DNA of 64,000 nt from Tamarix chinensis (lineage: Eukaryota; Streptophyta; Magnoliopsida; Caryophyllales; Tamaricaceae): assembly GCA_030549775.1 (NCBI GenBank), contig CM060175.1, positions 13,848,455 through 13,912,454 on the forward strand. The letters are read 5' to 3'. Below, piece after piece: positions 12,100 through 24,061 of the stretch (position 1 is the first letter of the stretch; every line of letters begins with the position of its first letter). Position numbers and translations under genes: made by a program. The notes beneath the pieces were generated by a model that made no database searches, was not told the DNA's origin, and was given only the letters and a program-made list of their open reading frames with translations.

Positions 12100-12900
12100 A
12101 TGAGAGAAGCAACTTAAATCATTTAAATTGCATTCCAAGTTCTCTTATAAAAGTCATGAATCTTTTTTTATTAAGGGGTTTATTGAAGGTGTCTCCCTAT
12201 TGATGTAATGTGTTCACCAATTCTACATTTACATGTCATTTTTCAACATGGTCTCTATTAAAGTGATGTCTTATTTCAATATGTTTAGACTTAAAGTGTT
12301 TAATGAGATTCTTAGTAAGGAAAATGGCACTAGTGTTATCACACCTCATGGAATTTTTTATCAATTTTAATCCCAAAGCCACTCAATTAGTGTTTTATCT
12401 AAATGAGTTGAGCACAACATGCTTTGCTAGTTATATATTCTTCTTCCATCGTTAATAATATAATACTAGATTTTTCTTACTATGCCAACTAACTAGGGCT
12501 TCTTCAAGAAATTAACAAGTACCCCTATGTGCTTTCTCTATCTACCTTGTATTGTGCAAACTCTACATCAAAGTAACTAATAAGGTTTAAGAGGGTATCA
12601 CTAAGGTAAAACAACCTAAGATTATATATGTCAATTAACTACCTTAGAATTCGTTTAACTAATGTTAAGTGAGATTCCTTTTAATTATATTGAAAGTGAG
12701 CACATAAGAAAACACTAAATATGATGTTCGGGCTAGATGCTATATGATAACGAAGTGATCTAATCATAAATTGATAGCATATTTGATCAACTTCTTCACC
12801 TGCTTCATTCATGCCCAAGTTTAGTGGTGGTTTCCTTGGGAGTATTACAAGGTACGCTTTAATTCATTCCAAATTTCTTTAGCAATTCCTTGGTTTACTT
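12100..12900 (-). pseudogene. D1 RNase H and RT C-terminal part, broken
   Basis: Minus-strand copia RNase H. The segment corresponding to K-N-x-I-x-H-S-K-S-K-H-I-E-I-R-H-H-F lies at 12250-12330, and the one for L-Y-T-x-x-Q-x-x-D-x-F-x-K near 12180-12220. To the right come the catalytic aspartate region and the end of RT (L-V-G-I-V-R near 12490). The D2 homologue at 16150-16950 aligns throughout. The domain stops abruptly at 12900, where solo LTR F begins, and resumes at 36274. Confidence 0.75.
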
Positions 12901-13399
12901 TGTAACACACAAAAATTTATTACTAAAAAGGTTCATTTAGCAGAAATATAATAAAAATATAAATGGGTGTTATCATCATGATTGACATAAGTTTAGCTTA
13001 CTATACCATCCTTAAGCAACTTATAAGGTAAAAATTTATAACTTAAAATAAGATAAAATAGAGAATAAGGGAAATTTGATAAAAACTTAAATAAGTGTTT
13101 GGAGATTATCTTTAAGTATAATATAACAAAATATAATCATAAGAGATCCATTGAAACTAAGAATCCAAAAGATATCAAAAAAAAAACCAACAATCAAATA
13201 ACATAATTTCATGTCTAAGCCCAAAGATAATATGATCACTCCATAGGTAAAGTATCATAAGCAGCGAAGTCATCGAAACAATCCTCAGCGACCTATGCAA
13301 AAAAAGTTGAGTCATCTTCTCTTCAGAATAAGTAACACCTATGAAAAGATGATCAGTATGCTATGTTTTGATTAAGAGAATAATATAACCATATTTATT

Positions 13400-13935
13400 A
13401 AAAAAAATACCCTAGAGAGGGTGAATAGGGTTTTATGAAATATAAATGACAAAATAAAATTAACACATAATATATAGTGGTTCAAGAGTGAATTACTCTT
13501 TATATCGATTACTAAAAGGTTCTCCTTTTTGGATTTTAAAATAGTAACATGTTTTTATTGATGATCATTCATCTCTCAATTTATGAGCCTTACTATATCA
13601 AAGACCCTCTAAGAGATGATTTACAGCTTAACCTATTTATCTTCTCTAAGTTCTCTAGAAGAATCTCTCAAGAATTATAGGGAAACACTCATTAACCCCT
13701 TAAAATAAATTTTGTGAGGAGGTTGTGATTACAAATAATTCTCACCAAGAATACAAGATATGAAAGTGTAGGACTTTATATTAGATTTAATTTAGATAGA
13801 TGTAATGAGAGATATTACAATTGAAGAATAGGTTTAGCTAAGCGAAGTGAGCAAATAAAACTTTTCAGTAAAACCTCAAATTTATGAAAGTTAAAAAAAA
13901 TTTGAGTGAGCAATTGAATGATTTAAGAGTAAGAG
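13400..13935 (-). repeat. 3' LTR of D2 (LTR-B), truncated
   Basis: Aligns with the left third of LTR-C: CCCTAGAGAGGGTGAATAGG, then GTGGTTCAAGAGTGAATTACTC, then GAGGAGGTTGTGATTACAAA and ACAAGATATGAAAGTGTAG. The alignment stops at about 13935, after which the extra ORF begins at once. The repeat cluster, the TGTTTTGATGAT end and the polypurine tract are absent, so an internal deletion joined the LTR to the coding region. Confidence 0.75.
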
Positions 13936-13939
13936 ATTA

Positions 13940-15290
13940 TTTACATAATCCTATGCATCATGATTAGGGGCGGTGTGACAATTGTCATGGACAGATGCAA
14001 TTCCTAGAGGAATGCCCATATGATCCTGGTGATACAACACAAACTCAGGTTGTAGTTGAGAGTAGAGTGCATGCAACTCTGTCTCCATGGCAATATATCG
14101 TTGCTCCATAGAGGTAATAATTCCAACAACACAAAGAAGGAGATTATGGACACCAGCAAGTGTCACACAATCAAATGGAGGATGCATAGGAGGTGTGTAG
14201 GAGGTGGAAGCAAAAGCTCCCACAATGGATGAGAATGGTATGTCAGTTGGAGCCAAAAGGTCACCCAATAGTGGTGGCAGATCATCTTCTATATGCTGGA
14301 AAGATTGTGGTCCAGATGATGTAGAGAGGCGACCAATACGATGTATTGAGTCATACCCTAGGGTTATTTATACATGCCCATCCATATGAGATATGTGTCT
14401 AAAGATGTTAGCCTTGAAGCATATAGGGTGCAAGAAAGAATGTGATCTATCCCATACCAGTCCTTAAGGGTCATATTTGCTCTTGACTCAACTCTAGCAA
14501 AAAGAATGGAGGATAACATGTAGTGACACTCCCACTTTAAGGGGTGGCAAACACTGTGAGTTGATAGTACCTCCATAGACAAAGTGGTGAGTCCGACAGA
14601 ATTTCATCAGGAATTCTAGTGTGCATTCACTCTGCATAAGTCATACCTAACTTAATACTATGATCAATGCCAAGAATTCAATCCAGCCTAACCTAATCCA
14701 AAACAAAGGAACACTCAATGCATAAGTGGTGATGGTGCTTCCCATAACATGGATGGTGAGATTGATGTAGAAAAGATTAACCAAGTCAGGGTAGACTGGA
14801 TTATTGATAGTGAAAAGAAGTCGAAGATGAAGGTCGGGAAGGGGTTACATGAAAGGAAGCTTAAATAGATCGGTACAAGATATTAAATCAATGTATTTTC
14901 TAGGGAGTAATTCATTTTTTGGAAGGTTTTAATCTAGTTTTACTAGTCATACATTCTCCAAAATAAATAGGTAGAATGAGGAGAGGCCTCATTGTTCCAA
15001 CTAAGCAAGAGGCAGATAACATTGGTGTTCTGGTGGGTGAGGAAGGAGTGGAACGAGTAGTAGGTCTAGAATGAGGCGGAGATGGGCAACTAGCTTCTTC
15101 CAAATAAGAGGAAGAATATGAGGATGCCTAAGATGGATTGTGGTGAGGTGAATAAGTGTAGTCTTCAAAGTGAATTGTCATCTGAGCCAAACAACGTGAT
15201 TGGGTATGAGCTTGTTCAATGGGGGGATCACCAGCACCCTCACGAATGGTGGTTGAGGCAATTGATTTATTCTTTATTATTTTAATTCAA
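13940..15290 (-). pseudogene. extra 3' ORF of D2, putative plant-transposon-protein type, broken
   Basis: Sister of the D1 ORF at 9600-11340. Conserved blocks on the minus strand are LFARVESRANMTLKDWYGID (about 14450-14510; D1 has QYGSRADIIMKDWYRVD), the LLAPTDIPF stretch at 14240-14260 (D1 APIDLLF), YTPPMHPPFDCV (D1 YTIPPMDRTHVYV), VHNLLL (D1 IHNVLL) and HQDHMGI at the C-terminus (D1 HQDDMGV). The N-terminal region (14912-15103) is serine/proline-rich. Conservation in two independently inserted copies suggests a real ORF of the family. Function is unknown; resemblance to Pfam PF20167 is by eye. Confidence 0.55.
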
Positions 15291-15744
15291 TAAGAATTAT
15301 ACATGAAGATTTTGATAATGAAAGGGAACAAAGCTGCGCAAACTTAGCTAAAGGAGAAAGTTCGAACAAGGCTCAACAAGGATGGGATTTTTCACAAATG
15401 ATGAGAAATAAAGGAAACTAAAGCACAATTTGTGTGAAATTATCTGAGGGAGTAAAAATGTAGTCCTAATTTAGCCTTTAGATGATTTGATTGAACCCAA
15501 ATTATATAAATTAAAAATTTAGGTTTTATTTGGTGAATTACCTCGAATCAGGCAAGGGAGACTAAAATGACAAAGATTGTAGTTGAGAAATGTATTATTG
15601 TCGTCAATTTGACCTTGAGAAGTTTTATTATGTGTATTTTTGAAAAATGATTGATAAATTTAAAATAGATGGTAGGATGACTCAAAGAGGAGTCAAAGGG
15701 CTTTGAAGAACCGAGGTCAATGGTTTGGTTGAACATAAGGTGTA

Positions 15745-15950
15745 TATTTATATGCCTGATAGACTAGTTGACTGGTTGAGTATATTAGTTGAGTGTTCAT
15801 TATACCAATTGACTGGTATTGGTTATCCACTCGATTGGTTTCTATTTGGTAAGACACAAACCAGTAATGATTTTACCCCTCTAGTTTAGACTCATCAATA
15901 GACTGATTTGTTGACTAGTTGACTGGTTCGGCCAGTCAGGTCATATTTTC
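15745..15950. repeat. ACTAGTTGACTGGTT repeats in the D2 3' internal region
   Basis: Several copies of GACTAGTTGACTGGTT, CCAATTGACTGGT and CACTCGATTGGTTTC within about 200 bases, the same word family as the LTR clusters. The stretch 15290-15745 left of it is AT-rich with no clear content. Confidence 0.7.
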
Positions 15951-16129
15951 GATAATTTTTAAGTCCATTTGATTGTGATCCATAATATGATATATAAAAC
16001 TTTTATTTTATTTATGAAACATATCACATTAATCAATGGTCACATAAGTCATGTTTTGAATTGAATTTATGCCAAGTTACTATGATTTTGATTAATTTCA
16101 TGATTAATCCTTATTTTTCATAATTTTCA

Positions 16130-16900
16130 AAATATTAGGAGAGAATTAATTTTAATCATATAAATACCATTCCAATTTCTCTCCTAATTATTTTTAACTT
16201 TTTTTCATTTAATGTCTTAGTGAAGATGTCCCCCCATTGATGTAATGTATATACAAGTTCTACCCATACGTCATGTTTTTCAACATGATCTCTTATGAAG
16301 TGATGCCTTATTTCTATATGTTTAGACTTGGAGTGTTGAATGGGATTTTTTGTGAGACATATAGCGCTATTGTTTTCACATTTAATTGTATATTTTTTTT
16401 AATTTTGAGGCTATAATCACTTAATTGATCTTTCATCCAGATTAATTGTGCACAACAAGCACTAACTGCTATATATTATACTTTAGTTGGAGAAAAAAGC
16501 TACATTAGATTGTTTCTTACTATACCAACTAACTAGGGATTCTCTAAGAAATTAGCATGTACCCAAAGTGCTTTTTTTATAAACTTTATATCCCATAAAA
16601 ATCAACATTAGAATATTTTATTAGGTCTAGAAGAGTATCACTAGGGTAAAGAAAGCCTAGGCTATGTGTGACACTTAGATCTCTAAGGATTCTCTACAGG
16701 TGTCATGTGAGATTCCTTGGGATTACACTAAAACCTATCACATAGACATACACTAAACATAATTTTACTTCTAGATGTTGTAAGATAGAGAAGTGATCCA
16801 ACACACCTTAATATTGCCTATGATCAATTAGCTTACCTTTATCATCCATGTTAAACTTTATGGTATTGGACATAAGTGTACTACAAGGTTTGCTTTCATT
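16130..16900 (-). pseudogene. D2 RNase H, broken
   Basis: Minus-strand copia RNase H. The segment at about 16230-16400 encodes NSAICLTKNPIQHSKSKHIE and then IRHHFIRDHVEK, followed by LHQWGDIFTK near 16220, the standard C-terminal landmarks of copia polyproteins. The polyprotein appears to end near 16130. Stops interrupt the upstream half (16440-16880). The equivalent D1 segment is 12100-12900. Confidence 0.8.
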
Positions 16901-17600
16901 CATTCAAAATTTCTTGAGAAGTAATTTTGTATAATTTTCTTAGTTGAAAATATTTCTTCCTTTGATTTCTTGATTTGGAGTCCAAGGAAACAGGTCAACT
17001 CACCCATCATACTCATTTCAAACTCACTACTTATTAAAGTAGAAAAGTCCTCGTACTTGGACTCATTAGTAGAAACAAATATTATATCATCAATAAATAT
17101 TTTTGCAAACAATAATTCCTTTTTGGTTTTCTTTATAAAAAGATTTATATCAATTTTGCCTCTTTCAAAAACTTTTTTTAATAGATATTTACTCAACCTT
17201 TTATGCCAGGATCTAGGAGCTTGTTTTAAACCATAAAGAGCCTTATTGAGTTTATAAATATGGTTAGGTTTTCAGTAATTTTCAAAATAGGGTGATTGCT
17301 TAACATATACCTCTGATTCAGTAAATCCATTAATAAAATCACTTTTTACATCCATTTGATATAATGTAAAGCACATAGATGATGTAGATGCAAGGAGCAT
17401 ATGTATAGCCTCGAGTCTAACTACGAGGGAAAAGGTTTCCTTGAAATCAATGCCTTCCTCTTGGTTGTATACTTTAGTAACCAAATGGATTTATTTATAA
17501 CCACAATGCCCCTTCATCTAGCTTCTTTCTAAAGAACCATTTAGTCCCGATAATGGGCCTATTAGGAGGCTTCAAGACTAATTCTCAAATTTTATTTTTC
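16900..17600 (-). pseudogene. D2 reverse transcriptase, broken
   Basis: Copia RVT_2 domain in two open pieces. At 17272-17484 the minus strand has GIDFKETFSLVVRLEAI, LYQMDVKSDFINGF and EVYVKQSP, the usual QMDVKSAFLNG block. At 16900-17196 it has FAKIFIDDIIFVSTNE, where the catalytic box is F-I-D-D instead of Y-V-D-D with both aspartates kept, followed by EFEMSMMGELTCFLGLQIKK. Stops and a frameshift lie between the pieces near 17200-17280. The enzyme copies the element RNA into cDNA. Confidence 0.85.
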
Positions 17601-18830
17601 TCAAATTAGTTAAGCTCATCTTGAATTGCCATGATCTAATTTTCATCATTCATGGATTCAAAGTGAGACTTAGGTTCCATTTGAGATAGAAATTCTAAAT
17701 AGTTGCAAATGTTACTTAGTGAAGATCTTGTTGCAACTCCTTTTGTTGTATCACCAATGATAAGTTCTTAAGGGTGCCCATAGGCATATCTCCATACTCT
17801 AAGAATATCCTCTCTCACTTCGTCTTCTTCTTGATTAATTTGAGGTTCATATTCTTTCCCTTCTTCTTTGTCATCATTTTCTAGCAAGCTCTCAACTTAG
17901 ATGGAAAGACCTACTTCTTTCTATTGGGTTTTTTGCACACTAGAGAAAGATTCATCAAAAGCAACATGAATGGATTCTTTAACTAACATTGTTAGTTTGT
18001 TGAAGATGTAGTGAGCTATATTGTGTAAATAATGCCCAATGAAGATGCCTTCATCTACTTTGGAGTCAAATTTACCTTGATTGCTTTTTCATTATTGAGG
18101 AACAAGCATTTGTAACCAAATGTGAACAAATGACTCACATTTGGGTTTTTACTTTTGTAGAGCTCATAGGGTGTCTTTTTCAATATGGCTTGTATGAGTA
18201 CTCTATTCATTATGTAATTTGTGGTGGCAAAGGCTTCAGCCTAAAAGTATTTTAGAATCTTAAAGTTACACATCATGGTTCTTACAACTTCCTCCAAGGT
18301 TTGTTTTTTTCTTTCCACCACTCCATTTTGTTTTGGTGTTCTTGGTGCTAAATTTTGTGGGTAATATCATTTTGATCGCAAAATTCCATAAATATGGCAT
18401 TATCAAACTTATTTCCATGATCGCTCCTTATATCATGAATTTTAATTCCTTTTTATACTTCAATTTTCTTAACAAGCACAAGAAAAGTGTTAAAAGCATC
18501 ATCTTTAATAGAAAGAAATAATGTGTAGGTATAGCATGAGTAACCATCTGCAATAACTAGTGAATATATATAATACCCATGCTATAGGTCCTAGTAGATC
18601 CAAATAGATCCATATGCAACAATTTAAGTAGTTAAGATGTGGTCGCAACATTTTTGGAATTGAAGGTAAACCTTTATTATTTTTCTTTTTATAATGCATC
18701 ACATAATCTATCTTTTGCAAAGTTTAACTTTGGAAGACCACATACTAGTTCTTTTCTAGCAAGTTTGTTTGATAATTCCATGCTACCATGTGTAATTCAT
18801 TTATACCATAACCATTAATTGTTATCCATT
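17600..18830 (-). pseudogene. D2 integrase, broken
   Basis: Minus-strand copia integrase. The GAG-pre-integrase end reads ELVCGLPKLNFAKDRLCDAL near 18690-18760. The start of the catalytic core (LLHMDLFGS) lies near 18590-18620, and the C-terminal part spans about 17700-18300. The aspartate of the first DDE position (M-D-L-F-G) is preserved. Several stops and at least one frameshift fall inside the core. D1 residues at 36274-38108 align with it. Confidence 0.75.
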
Positions 18831-18849
18831 ACACTTAAGCATACATTGT

Positions 18850-19250
18850 GTAATTTTATTGATTTAAAATCAAGCATGTACACATTGTTGATGTGTGGGC
18901 ATATAAAAAGTATAGATTTATCGACTCCATTACCCCTTACCTATGTAGTTGAATAATTCTAATCAAATTATGCTTGAGGCCTTAAAATAGATATAAATAA
19001 TTAATAAAGGGTTTAGTATTACCGATAATGATGCTACCAACACCGATGATCGTTCATTTTGAGTTGTCTCCAAAGGTCATGCTTCCACTATCATATGGAT
19101 TTAGCTTGGAGAACATGGTTCGATCACCCATCATGTGTCTTGAGCATCCACTATCTAGAAACCATTTCTGGATTCTTGTAATGACTCTAAAGCATACATG
19201 CAAGCACAAATGTCCTAGTTTAGGTACCTTTTTAATGGGTCTTTATTAAG
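18850..19250 (-). pseudogene. D2 aspartic protease, broken
   Basis: The minus strand encodes WFLDSGCSRHMMGDR, a perfect copia protease active-site block (DSG codons at 19147-19155), followed by FSKLNPYDSGSMTFGDN and VGSIIIGN. Stops follow within the domain. The best-preserved segment of D2. Confidence 0.85.
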
Positions 19251-19257
19251 TTAGTGT

Positions 19258-21047
19258 TTAATTCATGTGGGATGGTCCCCTTAGGTACCCACACCTGCTT
19301 GAATTTTGGAAACTCTTTGGTATATTTTGTAAACTTACATGATGAAGTAATGTGGCCAAATTTACTACACATATTGCACATAATTCTTTTCTTATGAATG
19401 GAGGTGAATCTTGCATTTTTTTTGTATGCCTACATGGTGTGGATGAGTGACCAATTTTTCCACATATATTAAAATTGTTTGATGCAAGGGAATTATTCAC
19501 TTGATGAACTTTGGAGGCTTTTACAAAAAAAAAAACATCTTTAGATTTTGGCTTACCTTCTTATTTTCATAGCCTAAGCCCTTACGGTCCTTACAGTACC
19601 ATTAAGCACCTAACAATACATTTAAGCCTTATTCACCCTTTGTGAAGGTATATGCAATCTTTATAAATTTATCACATTTGGCTTGTAGTTAAACTATTTT
19701 GGATTGGAATTGATCTATCTTGACCTAGTGATCACAACAAATATATTCCTTGTATTCATTCACTTTAGTTATTTTATTTGCTAGCTCAATTTTGATAAGA
19801 AGCATGTGTGATTCAAGGAGAACATTTTCCTTCAAGGCAAGAGTGTGTTGGTTATTTAATTGATCAATCATCTTCTTCATGTTTTCTTTTTACTTAGATA
19901 GTTCATCATTATCATGTAATAAATTATGAGAAACACATAATAAGTCATCATATGAGTACAGTAAGTTTGATTGTACCTCATTGATGTCATCTTCATCATC
20001 AAAGCTTGTGGGTGAGGTGGAGATTGATGATTCCTCTCCTAGAGCCATGAAATAAAAGGTTGGGGACTTCTTATTTATTGGAGGGTTCACCTTCACTTTT
20101 ACAAAAGGCGTACATAACTTTTCTTGGTCCTTTCCTTCCTTTGTAGTTACTTGGGTTCCCCTTGTTCCTTGCTATTTTTTAGTAATTTCATTTCTAAACT
20201 CATAGCAATCACAAATGAAATGCCTGAATTTTCCAAATTTGTGGCATTTGATCTTATCATCCATGTTGAATTATTTAGGCTTCCTTGTGTTACTTGAGCA
20301 AGGTCTTCTATTTCTATTTCTTCTTGATTGGATGAACCTTTTAAATTGAATGGTTATGAAGGCCACTTTGTCATCATTCATGGGAGGTTATTCTTCTCCT
20401 TCATTACCTTCCTTTTCACCCATATCTTCAGTCACTTCATGTTATATAAAGGATGTCACTTTACTTAAATATATGGCTTCTTCAATCGTGGTCACTTTGG
20501 GGCTCTATTATTTGGTAAGACCGTGCAAGATCTTTCTTACTTGCTCTTATTCAAGTATTTCTTTCCCTAAGGCCTTGATATTATTAATAATGGAGGTGAA
20601 GTCGTTGCTTAGGTCATTGATGTTTTCACCTTATTTCATGCTAAAGAGTTCATACTCTCTAGTGTGGAGGGTGATTCTTTTATCCTTCACTTGTTTTATC
20701 CCTTTATAGGTGAGGATGAGCTTATCTCATATGTCTTTTTTATTTGAGAATGATTGGATTAGGTGGTACCCACTTTCACCAAGTCCACATTGCATAGTCA
20801 TGATGGCTTTATTGTTGAGATTTAACCTCCTCTTCTCTACATCCGTGAGCTTATCCCTTTCCTTTTTGTAAGTTCACCATTAACCTCCTTTGTGGTTTTG
20901 ATTGATCCTTAAATGACTACTAAGCACATGTCATAGTCTTATGATTTGATAAAGAGCATCATTTGGTTCTTCCAGATGGAAAACTTCTCTCCATTGAACA
21001 ATAGTGGTTTAGTAGTGGATATGCCTTCATTTATGCTAATGGAATTC
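19258..21047 (-). pseudogene. D2 gag (Sirevirus-type), broken
   Basis: The start is placed at the ATG at 21045-21047, about 60 bases after the PBS; it opens MNSISINEGI and FNGEKFSIWKNQM, matching the usual F-D-G-x-N-Y-x-Y-W-K-x-x-M start of Sirevirus Gag. Then come REYELFSMKQGENIND, NNIKALGKEI and EQVRKILHGL (20480-20680). An acidic/serine segment follows near 19900-20090 (SSISTSPTSFDDEDD). A degenerate zinc knuckle CGKIGHSSTPC lies at 19440-19470. Gag forms the virus-like particle and packages RNA. Stops are scattered through it. Confidence 0.85.
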
Positions 21048-21104
21048 ATTCCACTTGTGGATCTTTTTTACCTTAGATTTTTGAATCTTTTGAGATGTTC
21101 CCTT

Positions 21105-21116
21105 TCTTTGATACCA
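21105..21116 (-). promoter_or_regulatory. primer-binding site of D2 (initiator tRNA-Met)
   Basis: The plus strand reads TCTTTGATACCA, one to two changes from the complement of TGGTATCAGAGC. It sits directly between the LTR and gag and marks the point where minus-strand synthesis would start. Confidence 0.8.
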
Positions 21117-22904
21117 ACTAAAAAACACCCTAGAGGGTGTGAATAGGGTTTTATGGAATGGAAATGACAATAGAAAAATTAACACACAATATAGAGTGGT
21201 TCAAGAGTAAATTACTCTTTATATCTACTACCAAAATGTTCTTTTTTATTTTAAAATAGTGATGTAAATCTCTCAAGAATGATAGGAAAACACTCACTAA
21301 TCCCTTTAAATGAATTTTATAAGGAGGTTGTGATTATAAATAATTATCACCAACGATACAAGATATGAAAGTGTAGAAATTTGGATAAGATGTAATATAG
21401 TTAGATGTAATGATAGATACTATAATTGAATAACAATTCTAGATAAAAGAAGTGTGCAAAAAGCACTTTTCAGTAAAGCCTTAGAATTATGATAGTTTGT
21501 TAATTTTGAGTGAGTAATTGAATGATTTGGGAGCAAGAGATTAATTGCATAATAAATTTTCTAAGAAGTAGTTGTAATAAATACATAAGGACCTTATTTA
21601 TAAGGGTTACCCTCATCCTATAACCATTAGACACAAAATTCCAAAAAAGTTGCTTCACCCAATGGGTAGAAAATCAACATTTAATGCTTACCAATTGATC
21701 AATTTGGCCAAACTAATAGATTTGTTGTATAGCCAATCAATTGATGGTTCAAACCACTTGATTTTTTTTATGCATAGACCAAAGGTGAAAATTACCATTG
21801 TGCAGACTATTAGATCAGTTTATTCAAACTAGTCAATTAGTTATGCATAGTGCATAATTGGTATTAAGAATATGTATGAACAATAACATGGTATGGTAAG
21901 ACCAGTCAATATGTTCATTTTACCAGTCGATTGGTTTGTCTAAATTAGTTTATCAATTATGAACGAGTCGACCAATTTGGTAAAATCAATTGATGCTTTT
22001 GAACATAGACCAGTGGGTTTCTACAAGAGTAAAATCCATGGACTGATTGGTCAAACCAGCGGATCGATTTTTCCAAACTAGTTAATCAGTTTGGCGAAAC
22101 CCATTGATGTATTTAAACAAAGACAAATGAGTTTCTACAAGAGTGAAACCTATGGACTTGTTGGTCAAACTAGCAGATAAGTTTCATCAAACTAGTAGAT
22201 TGTTTTGGTGAAACAAGTCAATTTGTTTAAACAGAGGCAAACAAGTTTCTGTAGGAGTAAAACTCATGAACTAGTTTATTAAACCAATTGATTAGTTTCA
22301 TCAAACCAATTGATCAGTTTTTGAAACAAGTTAATGAGTTTAAATAGAGATGAACGTGTTTCTACATAAATGAAACCCATGGCCTAGTTGGTCAAACCAG
22401 TCAATCAGTTTCCAAAACATTTGATCGGTTTAAGATAACCAATAAGACAGGTTTATGCTTTAGTTAATCCGTTTGTATTTAAATCATTTCATGCCTTTGA
22501 TTAATCTAATCCAATCAATCGGTCTAGGGACCCGTTGACTTGTTCTTACAGGAACCAACCATTTTGTTTTGAATATACTTTTAAAGAATTTACGAAATGA
22601 ATTTAAGTCAAGTAGTTTTGAACAAAGTGTTTTAAAAAGTTTTAATTGAAATATGAACTTTTCTCAACTTAACTTTTTACAAGAAATCTAAGCCTTAAGA
22701 AATATTATCCTTAACTTTTAAGTCTTGGTTATCTTCCATGTGTATTTTTCTTATACATGGAAACATGATTGCTCTTTTACAATTTCACATTTAGGAGAAT
22801 GCTTTGAGTGGATGTGTTTTTTATTTCTTTATAAGTCAATTGTTATACATACACACTTAAGTAAATGCATTAGTTATCAAGATCCATTTGTTATCATCAA
22901 AACA
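21117..22904 (-). repeat. 5' LTR of D2 (LTR-C)
   Basis: On the minus strand it starts TGTTTTGATGATAACAAATG (edge at 22904), a well-known plant copia LTR start, and ends next to the PBS at 21117. About 1.79 kb. Aligns with LTR-A and with the left third of LTR-B. Confidence 0.8.
21690..22560. repeat. degenerate ACCAGTCRATYGGTTT repeat cluster in LTR-C
   Basis: About 870 bases with many diverged copies of ACCAGTCAATCAGTTT, CCAATTGATCAGTTT, GTCGATTGGTTTG and so on. A higher-order unit near 110-120 bases is visible at 22000-22400: each unit carries TTTCTACA-(A/T)-AGTGAAACC(C/T)ATGGAC, then two or three copies of the short word, then a TTTAAACA-GA-A-AAA segment. Confidence 0.8.
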
Positions 22905-22911
22905 AACATAA

Positions 22912-23868
22912 TGATATTATTTGAACTTTCAGGTTAGGAGTTTAGAGACCATAAACACTCTTAACTTGGACAAATTTGATTAGTAAAAATTAGGGAAAAT
23001 GGATGTAAATATTCCCCTATGTATAACCATGAAACCCCATGCATGTCCCATGCAAGGTGTATGTAAAATTACCTACCAACCAGCACATTTTTGTTGCATA
23101 AGCATAATCAGTTTTGTACCACCTAAGAACATGTACAATCAACCCAAAAATTCAAAAGAATATTAAAACAAAGAAATGACATCACAACATGATGGGAGTT
23201 GGTAGAAGTCAACAACAATTTTTGGGTATTAATCAACCAATAAGATAATGTCCAACCTAAGTCAAGCCCATTTCTAGACAGAATTTTGAACCAAAAAAAT
23301 CACCTTGTTTAAATGATTAAGTAAGGGAGTTGATTGAGTGATTTTACTTTGATGTATTACCTACCATTTTGGCTTGTAAAAGAGCCCATGATGTAGTATG
23401 GCTGTAAAAAATCAACCATCACACCACACTTTGAATTTAGTCTAATTACTATCCAATTAGTTGTTAACTTGTATTAGGTAACTAGAGAGCAAAAAATGGT
23501 AGAAATCTAACTAGATAGGTAAGGGGTAATGGTAAAATAGACATTTTGTAACTTTGGCTTCCACTATAAATATAGGTGGCCCTCAACACTTTTGGACACT
23601 TTACCCTTTTAAGTTGAAATCCTAATTTTTGAGCTCCTATATTTCCTATCTTCAAAGTTGAGTGAAAACATTGTTTTAAGTATAAAATCTCACAATTTTT
23701 TATCTCAAATTTTGAAACCTTAAGTGGTAGTTGTGAGTGTTTGATCTTTGGATCTTTATTAGATCAAATACTATCCTAATTCTCACATTTTCTGTCTTTT
23801 AAAGTTTTGGTAGTCAATTATCCCATAAGCCACTATATTCCATTACGCATGTGCCAACTTATTTAGCA
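22912..23868 (+). repeat. 5' LTR of gypsy element E
   Basis: Aligns with 33933-34882. Shared blocks include CTACCAACCAGCACATTTTT, CAATCAACCCA, GTAAGGGAGTTGATTGAGTG, GGTAACTAGAGAGCAAA and CTATATTCCATTA. A TATA box (CTATAAATATA) is at 23567-23577, at the same place as in the 3' copy (34576-34585). The start lost part of the TGATGCAAGAGC end seen in the 3' copy. Confidence 0.8.
23567..23577 (+). promoter_or_regulatory. TATA box of the E 5' LTR
   Basis: CTATAAATATA about 300 bases before the LTR end, conserved in both LTRs, so it marks the U3/R region and the plus-strand direction of the element. Confidence 0.65.
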
Positions 23869-24061
23869 TGTGGATCAAATTTGTATTGTAGCTTAAGGTC
23901 GATAATTTTCATCTTTTCTTGTCTCTTTTTACCCCATTTAAACCCAAACACTTCACCAAAAAAATTCTATCCATTCACCATAATTTTTAAACCACACTTA
24001 ATCTCCCCTAACTAAACATGTCATTTTCCTTTACATTTTTTCTTTTTCAAACTCAAACAAC

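Larger units (their letters stand above)
13400..22904 (-). mobile_element. Sirevirus-like Ty1/copia element D2
   Basis: Near-complete but mutated element on the minus strand: 5' LTR 21117-22904, PBS, gag, protease, integrase, RT, RNase H, extra 3' ORF, and a truncated 3' LTR at 13400-13935. The gag wording (REYELFSMK, NNIKALGKEI, EQVRKILHGL) is characteristic of Sirevirus/Maximus-type copia Gag. The LTR begins TGTTTTGATGATAAC on the minus strand. No matching target duplication is visible. Confidence 0.85.
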
